Assembly (NCBI GenBank): GCA_034521465.1
Contig: JAXHMN010000010.1
Location: 620,001-684,000, forward strand
Direction of reading: 5' to 3'
Length of the DNA: 64,000 nt
Origin: SURF-28 sp034521465
GTDB taxonomy: Bacteria; Bacteroidota; Ignavibacteria; Ignavibacteriales; Melioribacteraceae
Under the pieces are notes generated by a model, which saw only the letters and a list, made by a program, of their open reading frames with translations, ran no database searches and was not told the origin of the DNA. Positions 7,084-15,894 of this stretch are shown piece after piece; the first letter of the stretch is position 1; the number at the start of each line of letters is the position of its first letter. Position numbers and translations under genes: made by a program.

Positions 7084-8739
7084 CTATCGCATTTCTTCAT
7101 AGTTAATTCCTTCTTCAGGAGAAATTTGATAGAACGCACTTAGTTGTCTAATCATTCTTTGAAGTTCTTTACAATCCGGAAGTAAATCGCTTTGAGCAAT
7201 TTTATCAGCCGGTATTTTTTTGATTAAACTATCGTAATGATCTTCAACTTCGTCAATCGCCATTTGAAGAGTTAACCCGATGTAGTCGTAAACTTCCTGC
7301 TGAATTTTTGAGAGCTCTTTTATCTTGCTTAACTCAGCTATGATTGTTTCTCTATAGAGTTGAAGCGTTGCACACAATTCTTTCGGAAGAAAACCTTCTG
7401 CAAATCTGCGTGTTGCAATATCATCTATGTATTGAATCATCAAACCTCTATCACTGCTTCTTACTGTTGCCATAAGTAAATGATAGACCGTGCTTATGTA
7501 ACACTGGAAATCATTATGATCCATATTGTGATAACGTTTGAACACCTCATCGGTATTTGCAGAAAGAATATGTTCTTCTATTTTATTTACGATCGGTTCT
7601 TTTAAGTCTGTTAAGTAATCATAGATGATAAAGTTTGTTCTGCGCGCAATCTTTTTCATAGCGGCTTCATTTTTTAGATGCCATTCGTCAGGATGGCTTT
7701 TCATTTTTTCTAACAAAAACAACAAACGGCGCGTTACATCGTTACGTGGCGTTGGCTGCCATCTCAATGCAATTTGTGTGTGTGTTGAATCGACTCTTAA
7801 TTTTTTATCGACATACTTTACCATCCAAAATCTTTCGAAGTGTTCTTCATTTGATAAATGAAGCAGTTGGGGAATCTTTCTTAAAATTAATGCGGGATAA
7901 ATAAGAAACTTAGGCAGGTGAATCGGTCTCAACGCTTTACCAAAATAGTATGTTGTGGCGATTTTAAATAACTCTTTATGCGAAACACTTCCGTTCGGAC
8001 TTGCATTGTAGATCCCGAAGCGAGAAAGACCGTCCGAATCTCTAATAATTATTCTAAATAGATTAATTAGATCATTGACATGTAAATATGTTACCGCCGA
8101 TTCTCCGTTACCTGCAAGTATTCTCGATTCCAATTTTTTCGAAAGCCAAGTTGTTAAAAATTTATAAAGCGGTGCATACTCACACCAATCACTGAAGACA
8201 GCGGCTAACCTTATAATTGTACACGGAAAGTAATTTGAATATTCTTGAGTTAATTCTTCACCGACTTTTTTACTTTGTGCATATGCGAATTTGGCATTAG
8301 GCGGAGTTTTTTCTGTTATAACTTCACCATCTTTGGGAAATTCACACGCTGCAAGTGAGCTTATAAAAACAAATCGTTTTACATTTAATCCCTTTGCTAA
8401 TTCGAGAATATTTTTTGTTCCTTCAACATTTGTTCTTTCGTATTCGGGATTATCTTTATAAGTAAAGTCATAATAAGCAGCTAAGTGAAAAACATAATCA
8501 ACGCCGCCATGTTTAATCAGATGATTTTTTACCTCGTTTAATCTTTCTTTGTTTGCAATATCACATTGAAGCCATTGAACATTTTTGTGATACGGAATAT
8601 GTGATTCCGTCCGTGAGCGTCGTGCAAGCGCAAATACTTTATATTCTTCTTTGATGCTTTCAAGAAAATGTTTCCCAACAAATCCTGTTGCCCCTATTAT
8701 TAATATTTTTCTATTTCTATTATTGTTATATAAACTCAT
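7084..8739 (-). CDS. NAD-dependent epimerase/dehydratase fused to an unknown helical domain
   Basis: A 551-residue protein. The first 330 residues are an extended SDR: KILIIGATGFVGKHF (NAD-binding GxTGFVG), a D-H-L-A-A core segment (YVFHLAAYYDF), and the catalytic Y-x-x-x-K in AYAQSKK. Residues from about 345 to 551 form a mostly helical region (MKKIARRTNFIIYDYLTDLK, MDHNDFQCYISTVYHLLMATV, then a run ending near LIKKIPADK) that I do not recognise and that is absent from normal epimerases. Start and stop overlap the membrane-protein gene by ATGA. Substrate unknown; possibly a lipid or sugar nucleotide. Confidence 0.75.
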   Translation of the reverse strand: MSLYNNNRNRKILIIGATGFVGKHFLESIKEEYKVFALARRSRTESHIPYHKNVQWLQCDIANKERLNEVKNHLIKHGGVDYVFHLAAYYDFTYKDNPEYERTNVEGTKNILELAKGLNVKRFVFISSLAACEFPKDGEVITEKTPPNAKFAYAQSKKVGEELTQEYSNYFPCTIIRLAAVFSDWCEYAPLYKFLTTWLSKKLESRILAGNGESAVTYLHVNDLINLFRIIIRDSDGLSRFGIYNASPNGSVSHKELFKIATTYYFGKALRPIHLPKFLIYPALILRKIPQLLHLSNEEHFERFWMVKYVDKKLRVDSTHTQIALRWQPTPRNDVTRRLLFLLEKMKSHPDEWHLKNEAAMKKIARRTNFIIYDYLTDLKEPIVNKIEEHILSANTDEVFKRYHNMDHNDFQCYISTVYHLLMATVRSSDRGLMIQYIDDIATRRFAEGFLPKELCATLQLYRETIIAELSKIKELSKIQQEVYDYIGLTLQMAIDEVEDHYDSLIKKIPADKIAQSDLLPDCKELQRMIRQLSAFYQISPEEGINYEEMR

Positions 8740-9146
8740 ATCTCACCAGCTCCTTTTATAAAGCGATAGAGAATTAAGATTATCAAACCCATTAAGAAAT
8801 CTGAGATGCCGGAGAGAATAACCAACCAAATAGAACTGACAAAAATGAAATAGATGAAAAGAAAAGCCGTCGCCAGAAACTTCACAACTATCGAAAAAAT
8901 TATTAAGCATTCGTAACGTTTCAAATTATAAGCAGTCATTGCATAACCGACCGCCATTGCAATGTGAAACACACCGCCTTGCGAGGGGAAAAATCTTTCT
9001 GTGCAAGCTCCGTAACCGAAAAAGTCCATTAGTGAGGGCGGAAAAACAATTAGTCCAACACCAACTAAAAATGAGTGAAGTGCGACCAGCCAAAGGAAAA
9101 GAGATAAGTACTTACCTTTCCGCATGTAACTTGAAATCTGATTCAT
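8736..9146 (-). CDS. Small four-helix membrane protein, first gene of the operon
   Basis: A 136-residue integral membrane protein with about four hydrophobic segments (around residues 15-40, 55-75, 80-105 and 107-130). The ATG at 9146 has a strong GGGAGGA site. It overlaps the epimerase-fusion gene by 4 bases. Its segments SLMDFFGYGACTERFFPSQGGVFHIAMAVGY suggest a DoxX-like or DUF-type membrane protein, but no family is certain. As the gene nearest the sigma54 promoter it is the first transcribed. It may anchor the epimerase fusion to the membrane. Confidence 0.65.
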   Translation of the reverse strand: MNQISSYMRKGKYLSLFLWLVALHSFLVGVGLIVFPPSLMDFFGYGACTERFFPSQGGVFHIAMAVGYAMTAYNLKRYECLIIFSIVVKFLATAFLFIYFIFVSSIWLVILSGISDFLMGLIILILYRFIKGAGEI

Positions 9147-9183
9147 AAACTTTCCTCCCGGTAGAAATAATTATAATTAAGAT

Positions 9184-9199
9184 TGCAAGAGACATGCCT
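9184..9199 (-). promoter_or_regulatory. Sigma54 (-24/-12) promoter for the metal-cofactor operon
   Basis: On the minus strand the sequence AGGCATGTCTCTTGCA lines up with the sigma54 consensus TGGCACG-N4-TTGCA with exact spacing (GG and GC elements 10 bases apart). It lies about 38 bases upstream of the start of the first operon gene (9146), the right distance for an operon promoter, and a sigma54 activator is encoded divergently next to it. Confidence 0.75.
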
Positions 9200-9248
9200 A
9201 AAGGATTGTTGGTTTTTAAGCTATTTTAAGAATATTTGATGGAAGTCT

Positions 9249-9312
9249 ATTGCAGTAATGCAATGACCGATTGCAGCATATTTCATTATTGCAAGATTTT
9301 TGCAATATTGCA
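9249..9312. promoter_or_regulatory. Enhancer (UAS) cluster of TTGCA/TGCAA inverted repeats
   Basis: Within 64 bases there are several copies of one half-site. ATTGCA-GTAA-TGCAAT (9249-9264) is an inverted repeat, ATTGCA recurs at 9270-9275, TTGCAA lies at 9289-9294 and 9300-9305, and TGCAATATTGCA (9301-9312) is a perfect palindrome. The cluster is about 50-130 bases upstream of the sigma54 promoter, where dimeric or hexameric activators bind. It also precedes the activator's own start, so autoregulation is possible. Confidence 0.7.
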
Positions 9313-9339
9313 GACATCAAAATCTCATTTGAGGATGCA

Positions 9340-11064
9340 ATGGACGTTAAAAAAGTAATCGACCGTGGAAAAGAAGTTTTAATTATTCCTGATGGAATTG
9401 CAGTTATCGGAAAAGAGTGTAATATAGTTGTCTTTAATGAAGCTGCTTCTAGAATAACAGGTTACAGCGAAGATGACGTTGTGGGCGAAGACTGCGGAAT
9501 TCTTTTCGATGAAAAATCCGACGGAATGAATTTTTTAAAAGAATCGATTAAAGATAACAGAGCGTTCACAAATCTTGCCTTCAACATTAAGACAAAAAAA
9601 GAAAGCGAAAAAAATGTACTTGCCTCAATCACACCTATTGTAAGAAATGAAAAAGTAATCAGTGCAGTTTTAGTTTTCCGCGACACAAAAGAGATGCTCA
9701 ACTTGGCGGAAGACCTCGAAGAAAAAACCACTGAGTTAGTTGACCAAAAAAATAAACTCGATGCAATTTTCAACAGCAACATCGAAGGTACTTTTACAAT
9801 TGATGATGAGTGGAATGTCACTTCGTTTAATGCCGCTGCAGAGAAAGTTACCGGCTTTAAAGAAAATGAGGCAATCGGTAAGAAATGCTGGGAGATTTTC
9901 AATTCGGCTATATGTAGAAATGGATGCCATATGGAACAGACAATGAAAAAGGGGAAGCCGACAATCGGTAATGAGTTGGAAATTATGAACAAGACCGGCA
10001 GGAAGGTTCCAATAAGAGTAAACTCTGCCATTTTAAGAAATAATAAGAATGAAAAAATCGGCGCAGTTGAAACATTTTTAGATGTAAGCGAAATAAAAAA
10101 TCTCTCCGAACACTTGGATGAAAGATTCAAGTATGAAAACATAGTCGGCAAGAACAAAGAAATTAAACAAATCATAACTGTACTCGAAAGTGTTGCACAA
10201 ACCGACAGCTCGGTTTTAATAACCGGCGAAAGCGGCACAGGTAAAGAACTTGCCGCTCGTGCAATTCATTTAAATAGTATACGCAGAACCGGGACGTTTG
10301 CAGCTGTTAATTGCAGCGCATTCGCCGAAAGTTTAATTGAAAGCGAATTGTTCGGACACGAAAAAGGTGCGTTTACAGGAGCGGTTAAAACTAAAGTCGG
10401 CAGATTTGAACTCGCAAACGGCGGAACATTATTCTTAGATGAAATAGGTGATCTTTCGTCAACTGTTCAAACAAAACTGCTTCGCGTTCTTGAAACAAGA
10501 GAGATTGAGCGTGTCGGTTCAAACAAGTCGATAAAAATTGACACAAGAATTATCGCCGCAACAAATAAAAATCTTGAAGGTGAAATTGAGGCGGCAAGAT
10601 TTAGAGAGGACTTATATTACCGTATCAATGTAATGAATATTCATCTTCCGCCGTTGCGCGAAAGAAAAGATGACTTGCCGATTTTAGTTAGTCATTTTAT
10701 CGAGAACTTTAACGAGAAGTTCAACAGAAACATCAAACACTTCTCATCTTCCGCTTTCGATATTTTAATGGACTACAATTGGCCGGGCAACATCCGCGAA
10801 CTTGAAAATGTAATCGAACATTGTTTTGTTCTCTGTAGCAGCGATGTAATTCAAATTGAGCACTTACCGAAAAGATTTCGTGAGGGAGATTTCCATTCAT
10901 CAACCAGCTACTCTTCAAACAAATTAAGTCACATTAAAGATGCAGAAAGAAATATTATTATCAACACACTAAAAAAACATAACGGCAGTAAAAGTAAAAC
11001 CGCGGAGGAATTGAACATTCATCCCACAACGCTTTGGCGAAAGATGAGGAAGTTAAATATTTGA
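9340..11064 (+). CDS. PAS-PAS sigma54-dependent transcriptional activator
   Basis: An enhancer-binding protein of about 574 residues. It has two PAS sensor domains (about residues 10-105 and 130-245), with Cys pairs in the second one (CWEIFNSAICRNGCHM) that could hold a metal or haem; an AAA+ domain with Walker A GESGTGKE, the sigma54-contacting GAFTGA loop, and LFLDEIGDLS; then WPGNIRELENVIEH and a Fis-type helix-turn-helix at the end (KTAEELNIHPTTLWRKM). The ATG at 9340 with GAGGA upstream is preferred over a TTG at 9271 that lies inside the repeat cluster. It is divergent from the metal-cofactor operon, which also carries a matching promoter, so it is very likely its activator. Confidence 0.88.
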   Translation: MDVKKVIDRGKEVLIIPDGIAVIGKECNIVVFNEAASRITGYSEDDVVGEDCGILFDEKSDGMNFLKESIKDNRAFTNLAFNIKTKKESEKNVLASITPIVRNEKVISAVLVFRDTKEMLNLAEDLEEKTTELVDQKNKLDAIFNSNIEGTFTIDDEWNVTSFNAAAEKVTGFKENEAIGKKCWEIFNSAICRNGCHMEQTMKKGKPTIGNELEIMNKTGRKVPIRVNSAILRNNKNEKIGAVETFLDVSEIKNLSEHLDERFKYENIVGKNKEIKQIITVLESVAQTDSSVLITGESGTGKELAARAIHLNSIRRTGTFAAVNCSAFAESLIESELFGHEKGAFTGAVKTKVGRFELANGGTLFLDEIGDLSSTVQTKLLRVLETREIERVGSNKSIKIDTRIIAATNKNLEGEIEAARFREDLYYRINVMNIHLPPLRERKDDLPILVSHFIENFNEKFNRNIKHFSSSAFDILMDYNWPGNIRELENVIEHCFVLCSSDVIQIEHLPKRFREGDFHSSTSYSSNKLSHIKDAERNIIINTLKKHNGSKSKTAEELNIHPTTLWRKMRKLNI

Positions 11065-11182
11065 ATAATATATAACGATATCGGTATCAATAAATCAACA
11101 TGAAAATCTGCAAAAATTTTTCTCCGTGATAATTTCGTGAAGATTATTCATTAACTTTCCAAAAATTTTTGAGAGGAACTAT

Positions 11183-12049
11183 ATGAAGAAATTATTTTTG
11201 ATAATTATATCAGTTTTCATTTTCAACATAAACTCTTACTCGCAATGTTCGGATGGCGGTGTTTGCTCAATCGGCGGACACATTGAAAAAGAAACAACCA
11301 CTCCTTTTGAATTATCATTTGGTTACTCATACGGTTACAGCGGTAAAGATGATGATATAAGTTATAGTTCATTTAAACTGGGTGGAACTTACAATTTTTA
11401 CGAAAACGCAAGCTTACATTTTACAATTCCTTTTAACATACAGTCCGGTCCTTTATACGATACACACGGTATCGGAGATCTAATTTTTAATTTGAGATAT
11501 AGATTTGAATTAGACCGTTCCCGTTTATCAGTCTCAGCGGGAGTGAGACTTGCAACAGCGTCTGAAAATAAATATTATGTTACTCAACCTTATAAAAGCG
11601 GGTTAGGTACAAACGATATTTTGTTTGGAGTAGATTATTCTTTCAATAATTTTAATGTTGGAGCGGGGTATCAAATAGCTGGAAAGAGAGGAGAAGATAC
11701 AGAAGATCTTTTAGTTGTAGAAAGAGGCGACGATTTACTTTTACGTGCAGGATACTTTTTTGAGTTAGAGCAATTATCAATTAATCCACAACTATTATTT
11801 ATAAAGAGATTAAGTGAATCTAGCGTACTTGTGCCAATTAGTCCGGATGCAATAGGAGTTCCCTATTACATAGAAGTTCCAGGCAGCGATCAATCTCAAC
11901 TTAACTTGTTGGTTAATACTACATACAACGTAAACGAAAATTACTCACACTTTGTTGAAGCAGCTATTCCCTTTTTGGAAAGAGAAGTTAATGTTGACGG
12001 ATTAAAAAGAACGTTTACAATTTCTACGGGGTTAAGTTTTAGTTTCTAA
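11183..12049 (+). CDS. Outer-membrane beta-barrel protein
   Basis: A 288-residue secreted protein. The first 20 or so residues (KKLFLIIISVFIFN...) are a signal peptide and the mature part begins near QCSDGGVCSIGGH. The rest is alternating polar/aromatic strands such as YNFYENASLHFTIPFN, ending in an aromatic strand with the C-terminal phenylalanine of many outer-membrane barrels (ISTGLSFSF). It resembles transporter-type barrels of Bacteroidota. The CSDGGVC motif near the N-terminus could coordinate a metal. Regulation is not obvious; no sigma54 site was seen upstream. Confidence 0.7.
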   Translation: MKKLFLIIISVFIFNINSYSQCSDGGVCSIGGHIEKETTTPFELSFGYSYGYSGKDDDISYSSFKLGGTYNFYENASLHFTIPFNIQSGPLYDTHGIGDLIFNLRYRFELDRSRLSVSAGVRLATASENKYYVTQPYKSGLGTNDILFGVDYSFNNFNVGAGYQIAGKRGEDTEDLLVVERGDDLLLRAGYFFELEQLSINPQLLFIKRLSESSVLVPISPDAIGVPYYIEVPGSDQSQLNLLVNTTYNVNENYSHFVEAAIPFLEREVNVDGLKRTFTISTGLSFSF

Positions 12050-12065
12050 AAAAAGAGAACGCATC

Positions 12066-12425
12066 ATGAATTCAATAAACATAAAAGAAAAACTTATCAA
12101 GATTAGCGAACATTGGTCGCCTAAAATAATTGCCCGGATGAACGACTATCATTTCAAACTTGCTAAAATTAAAGGCGAGTTTGTTTGGCATAAACATGAA
12201 GACACCGATGAAACATTCATAGTAATTGAAGGCAAGATGAAAATACTGTTGAGAGATGGTGGAGTAAAATTATCAGAGGGTGAAATATATGTTGTGCCCA
12301 AAGGAATTGAACACAAACCGGTTGCAGAATCAGAATGCTCAATCCTACTAATTGAACTCGCCGGGACTGTAAACACCGGTGAAATCAAATCCGAACTTAC
12401 CAAATCAAACCTTGAGTGGATATAA
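12066..12425 (+). CDS. Small cupin protein
   Basis: A 119-residue cupin: FVWHKHEDTDETFIVIEGKM is motif 1 (H-x-H, E, G) and VVPKGIEHKPVA is motif 2 with the third His. These give a typical metal site. It begins 16 bases after the barrel-protein gene, so the two are likely co-transcribed. No ligand can be inferred. Related single cupins bind small acids, sugars or flavonoids. Confidence 0.8.
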   Translation: MNSINIKEKLIKISEHWSPKIIARMNDYHFKLAKIKGEFVWHKHEDTDETFIVIEGKMKILLRDGGVKLSEGEIYVVPKGIEHKPVAESECSILLIELAGTVNTGEIKSELTKSNLEWI

Positions 12426-12427
12426 CA

Positions 12428-12505
12428 GTAACCGCAGACTTTATGTCTGCATTGGTTTTATAACTCGTAGTTTAAATTGTGCGTCGGCATAAAGCCGACG
12501 GTTAC
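12428..12505. repeat. REP-like hairpin repeat
   Basis: GTAACCG (12428-12434) and its reverse complement CGGTTAC (12499-12505) form outer arms. Inside are two further hairpins, CAGAC-tttat-GTCTG and GTCGGCATAAAGCCGAC. The layout (outer inverted repeat around separate hairpins) is similar to the element at 3736-3846, although the sequence differs. It lies between the cupin and the ATP-cone kinase and could also act as a terminator-like structure. Confidence 0.6.
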
Positions 12506-12586
12506 AAAACCAAACTCACTAAGTTTGTATTAAACCCTCACAAAAATTAAATTACAATCTACATTTAGCACAAACTCGGAGCGGGG

Positions 12587-13930
12587 ATGTCAACAGTAAA
12601 ACATGTAATTAAGAGAACCGGCGCGGTTGTTCCTTTTAAGGAAGATAGAATTGCAAATGCAATTTACAGAGCTGCGGTTTCAGTCGGCGGACGCGATAAA
12701 GACAAAGCCGCTGAACTTGCAAAACAGGTAATTAAAATTATTGACGAACGTTACAACGAAAACGATAAACCCCACATCGAAGAAATACAAGATATAGTTG
12801 AAAAAGTATTGATAGAAAACGGTCATGCTAAAGTTGCAAAAGAATATATACTTTACCGCGAAGAAGCAGCGAGAAGGAGAAAAGAAGACTCGCGGCATTT
12901 CTCAAAACCATCCGAGTATATTCCGTGGGCAAAAATTTGGCGCTCGCTTAACTGGGCTGTTGATTATGGGTTGAACACAATTCAATCTACAAACGAAAGA
13001 ATAAAAAAAGGCGAGTTCGCACAGATAGTTCACGAAGCGGAAAGTTATTACGAAGATCAGCTCAACACAGCTGCCGATATGATAAAAGAAAGAAGCAACG
13101 AACTGCGAATGGTTATGGTAAGCGGTCCTTCTTCTTCAGGCAAAACCACAACTACTTTTAAGTTGGAACAGCGACTCAAAAAAATGAATATGAGTTTCGT
13201 TCCGCTTATTGTCGATCACTACTTTTTTGATTTGGAACTTCACCCCAAAGATGAATTCGGTGACTATGATTTCGAAACTCCGCAAGCGCTTGATCTTGAA
13301 TTAATTAACGAACACTTAAAAAGATTAGCAGAGGGCGAAGAAGTAAGAATTCCATATTACGATTTTAAAGAGGGGAAAAGATATTTAGACAGAGCTCCTC
13401 TCAAAGTAGAAAAGAATCAAGTACTTTTAATAGATAGTCTGCACGGACTCTACCCTGAATTCAGCAAAGCAATACCAGCTGCACAAAAATTTAAGCTCTA
13501 TCTTGAACCGCTACTACAAATGAAAACAAGTGCGGGCGATTTCATTCGCTGGACTGACCTTCGTTTAATAAGAAGAATGCTGCGCGATTCTGTTCACCGC
13601 GCTTACAAACCGGAGCAAACTTTGCTTCACTGGCATTATGTCCGTTCATCAGAAAAAAGAAACATACTTCCCTATTGCAATTCGGCTGATTATATGATCA
13701 ATACTTCGATGCCGTATGAAGTCCCACTTTACAGACCGCTGTTATTAAATGATTTTAAAGAGTGGACGGAGAAATATAAAGACGATCCGCTTCGTCTAGA
13801 CGCATACACAAGAGCGAAAAGATTAAACAGAGTCTTAAGTGAAATCGAACCTGTTGAAGACAACTCTCCCGTTCCGGGTGATTCCGTTCTGCGAGAGTTT
13901 ATCGGCGGAAGTGTTTTTGACCAGCATTAA
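12587..13930 (+). CDS. ATP-cone domain fused to a uridine-kinase-like P-loop kinase
   Basis: A 447-residue protein. Residues 1-95 are an ATP-cone (VIKRTGAVVPFKEDRIANAI...), the nucleotide-sensing domain of class I/III ribonucleotide reductases and NrdR. After a linker, the C-terminal half has Walker A GPSSSGKTTT (about residues 179-188), VDHYFFDLELHPKDEFGDYDF and IPYYDF, all typical of uridine kinase/phosphoribulokinase-type kinases. The fusion implies allosteric control of a nucleoside kinase by ATP/dATP. The ATG at 12587 follows a GAGCGGGG site. It is found as a fused type in several phyla. Substrate is inferred only. Confidence 0.85.
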   Translation: MSTVKHVIKRTGAVVPFKEDRIANAIYRAAVSVGGRDKDKAAELAKQVIKIIDERYNENDKPHIEEIQDIVEKVLIENGHAKVAKEYILYREEAARRRKEDSRHFSKPSEYIPWAKIWRSLNWAVDYGLNTIQSTNERIKKGEFAQIVHEAESYYEDQLNTAADMIKERSNELRMVMVSGPSSSGKTTTTFKLEQRLKKMNMSFVPLIVDHYFFDLELHPKDEFGDYDFETPQALDLELINEHLKRLAEGEEVRIPYYDFKEGKRYLDRAPLKVEKNQVLLIDSLHGLYPEFSKAIPAAQKFKLYLEPLLQMKTSAGDFIRWTDLRLIRRMLRDSVHRAYKPEQTLLHWHYVRSSEKRNILPYCNSADYMINTSMPYEVPLYRPLLLNDFKEWTEKYKDDPLRLDAYTRAKRLNRVLSEIEPVEDNSPVPGDSVLREFIGGSVFDQH

Positions 13931-14104
13931 CAACTTAATCGTGAGAATGGTTTCTAATTTCATGCTATTGTATTCGATTCAATTTGTATTGACTTAGCCG
14001 ATGTGTTAAAAAAGATTTTCTTAGTTAAAATGGAGTTTACGATTAATAAGATTAAAACAAAACGAAAAGATCACGAACCTCCCTTTGCCATAAGCAAAAA
14101 AGGA

Positions 14105-14423
14105 ATGCGCTTTCATCACATCGGAATTCCAACCAAAGAAAAGAAGCCGAACGAAAAGTATATTGAGCATTTGAAAGTTTTATGTCTCCGGTTTTGACAC
14201 AAGCGAATACGGAATTGAATGGATGCGCTTTGAGGATGACTCCCCCGTTGCTGATATAATAAAACAAGTACCGCACATTGCTTTTGAAGTTGATAACCTC
14301 AAAGAAGCAATTAAGGATAAAGAGTTAATAGATGATATTAGTTCGCCCTCCGAAGGTGTGCGCGTAGCAATGATAATTGAAAACGGTGCGCCGGTTGAGT
14401 TGATCGAATTCAAAAATATTTAG
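14105..14423 (+). CDS. VOC-superfamily (glyoxalase-like) protein, one frameshift
   Basis: MRFHHIGIPTKEKKPNEKYIEHLKV in one frame continues, after deleting one T in a TTTT run near 14178, as YVSGFDTSEYGIEWMRFEDD, then VPHIAFEVDNLKEAIK and GAPVELIEF. The H-H-x-G-I start, the HIAFEV middle strand and the EL/EF end strand fit a vicinal-oxygen-chelate (glyoxalase/dioxygenase) fold of about 105 residues. A start at ATG 14105 is assumed; earlier in-frame starts exist at 14003 and 14030. The homopolymer shift is probably a read error. Substrate unknown. Confidence 0.65.
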
Positions 14424-14564
14424 AACCATCAATAACTTCATTACGGAATGGAACCCCGCGAATAACTTGATAGCGTTTGTTTAACCACTTACAATATAAA
14501 CCGCTGATGCGAAAAAAAATAGACCGAATAATCATCAGTTTTTCACATCTACGGCTTATCAAAT

Positions 14565-15894
14565 TCAGACCTTATCTTTACCAAAACTCAGCACAGCATA
14601 CCCAATAATTCCTGAAATTAAGGATGCAGTCAAAATACCGACTTTTGCTTTATCGATCAGTTCTACATCTATAAATGCAAGGTTGGTAATAAACAAAGAC
14701 ATAGTAAAACCAATACCTGCCAAAATCCCTGCACCGTAAATCATTCTCCAATTTACTTCGGATGGTTTATCAGCTATTTTTAATTTAACAGCCGCCCAGG
14801 TGAACAGGAAAATTCCAAGCTGCTTTCCTCAGGAAAAGACCCGCAATGATGCCAATGCTAATTGGATTAATTAGAGAATCAAAAAAGCTGTCACCGACCG
14901 TGACCCCTGCATTTGCAAATGCAAATAATGGAATGATAAAAAAGGCAATCCAAGGATGCAGACCATGTTCAAATCTCTGAAGTGGCGACATTATTTTTTC
15001 GTAGTGGCTTTCCAGTTTTTGAATATAAGCCTGGCGATTAGAATTTGTCAGAATGTCGGTTTCCTCTTCTCCGGCGTTCTCAAAACCGGTTAATAAATCT
15101 TTTCCTCTGATCAAAAACTCCCGCGTGCTTATCCTCGAAGAAGCCGGAATTGTAAAGGCAAGTAAAACCCCAGCAACAGTAGCATGAACACCGGATTTAA
15201 GAAACGCAAGCCAAAGACCGATACCGAGTAAAGTGTAAATAAGCAGATTTCTAATACCAAGCAGGTTAACAAGAATCAATAAAACAATAAAAATCCCAGC
15301 AATTCCAAGCGCAAAAAAAGATATCTCGGCAGTATAAAAGAAGGCAATCACTAACACTGCTCCGATATCGTCGGCAATTGCTAATGCAGTCACAAAAACC
15401 TTAAGTGATATTGGAACTTTTGAGCCAAGTAAAGCGAGTATCCCTATTACAAAAGCAATGTCGGTTGCCATCGGTATTCCCCAGCCCGAGGCGCCCTCAT
15501 TACCAGCATTAAAAAGAATATACAACAAAGCCGGCACTAGCATTCCACCAACGGCTGCGGCAATGGGAAGGGATGCCTTTTTGCCGGTAGATAATTCACC
15601 GGCTAACAACTCTCTTTTTATTTCTAAACCAACAACAAAAAAGAATATGGCCATTAAACCGTCGTTAATCCAATGATGCAGGTCATAGGTTAAAGCATAT
15701 TCGCCGATACCGATAGAAATTTCCGTATGCCATAAGCCGTAGTAAAACTCAGACAATGCAGAATTTGCAAATATCAATGCGATAATAGTAGCTATAATTA
15801 GCAATACCCCACCGGAAGTTTCGGCATGCAGAAACTCCTGAAAGGGCTTCATTATTCTTTCGATAGGTGGATTGTTATTATTCTCTTTTTGCAT
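14565..15894 (-). CDS. nhaA: NhaA Na+/H+ antiporter (one frameshift)
   Basis: The main frame (15894 to about 14800) shows ETSGGVLLII at the N-terminus, DGLMAIFFFVVGLEIKRELLAGEL and ALAIADDIGAVLVIAFFYT, whose paired aspartates are the ion-binding site of NhaA. Near 14805 one extra G breaks the frame: LRKAAWNF becomes LRKQLGIFLFTWAAVKLK when it is removed. The rest continues WRMIYGAGILAGIGFTMSLFI to a stop at 14565-14567. About 440 residues and a dozen membrane helices fit the family. It exchanges Na+ for H+ at alkaline pH. Confidence 0.9.
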
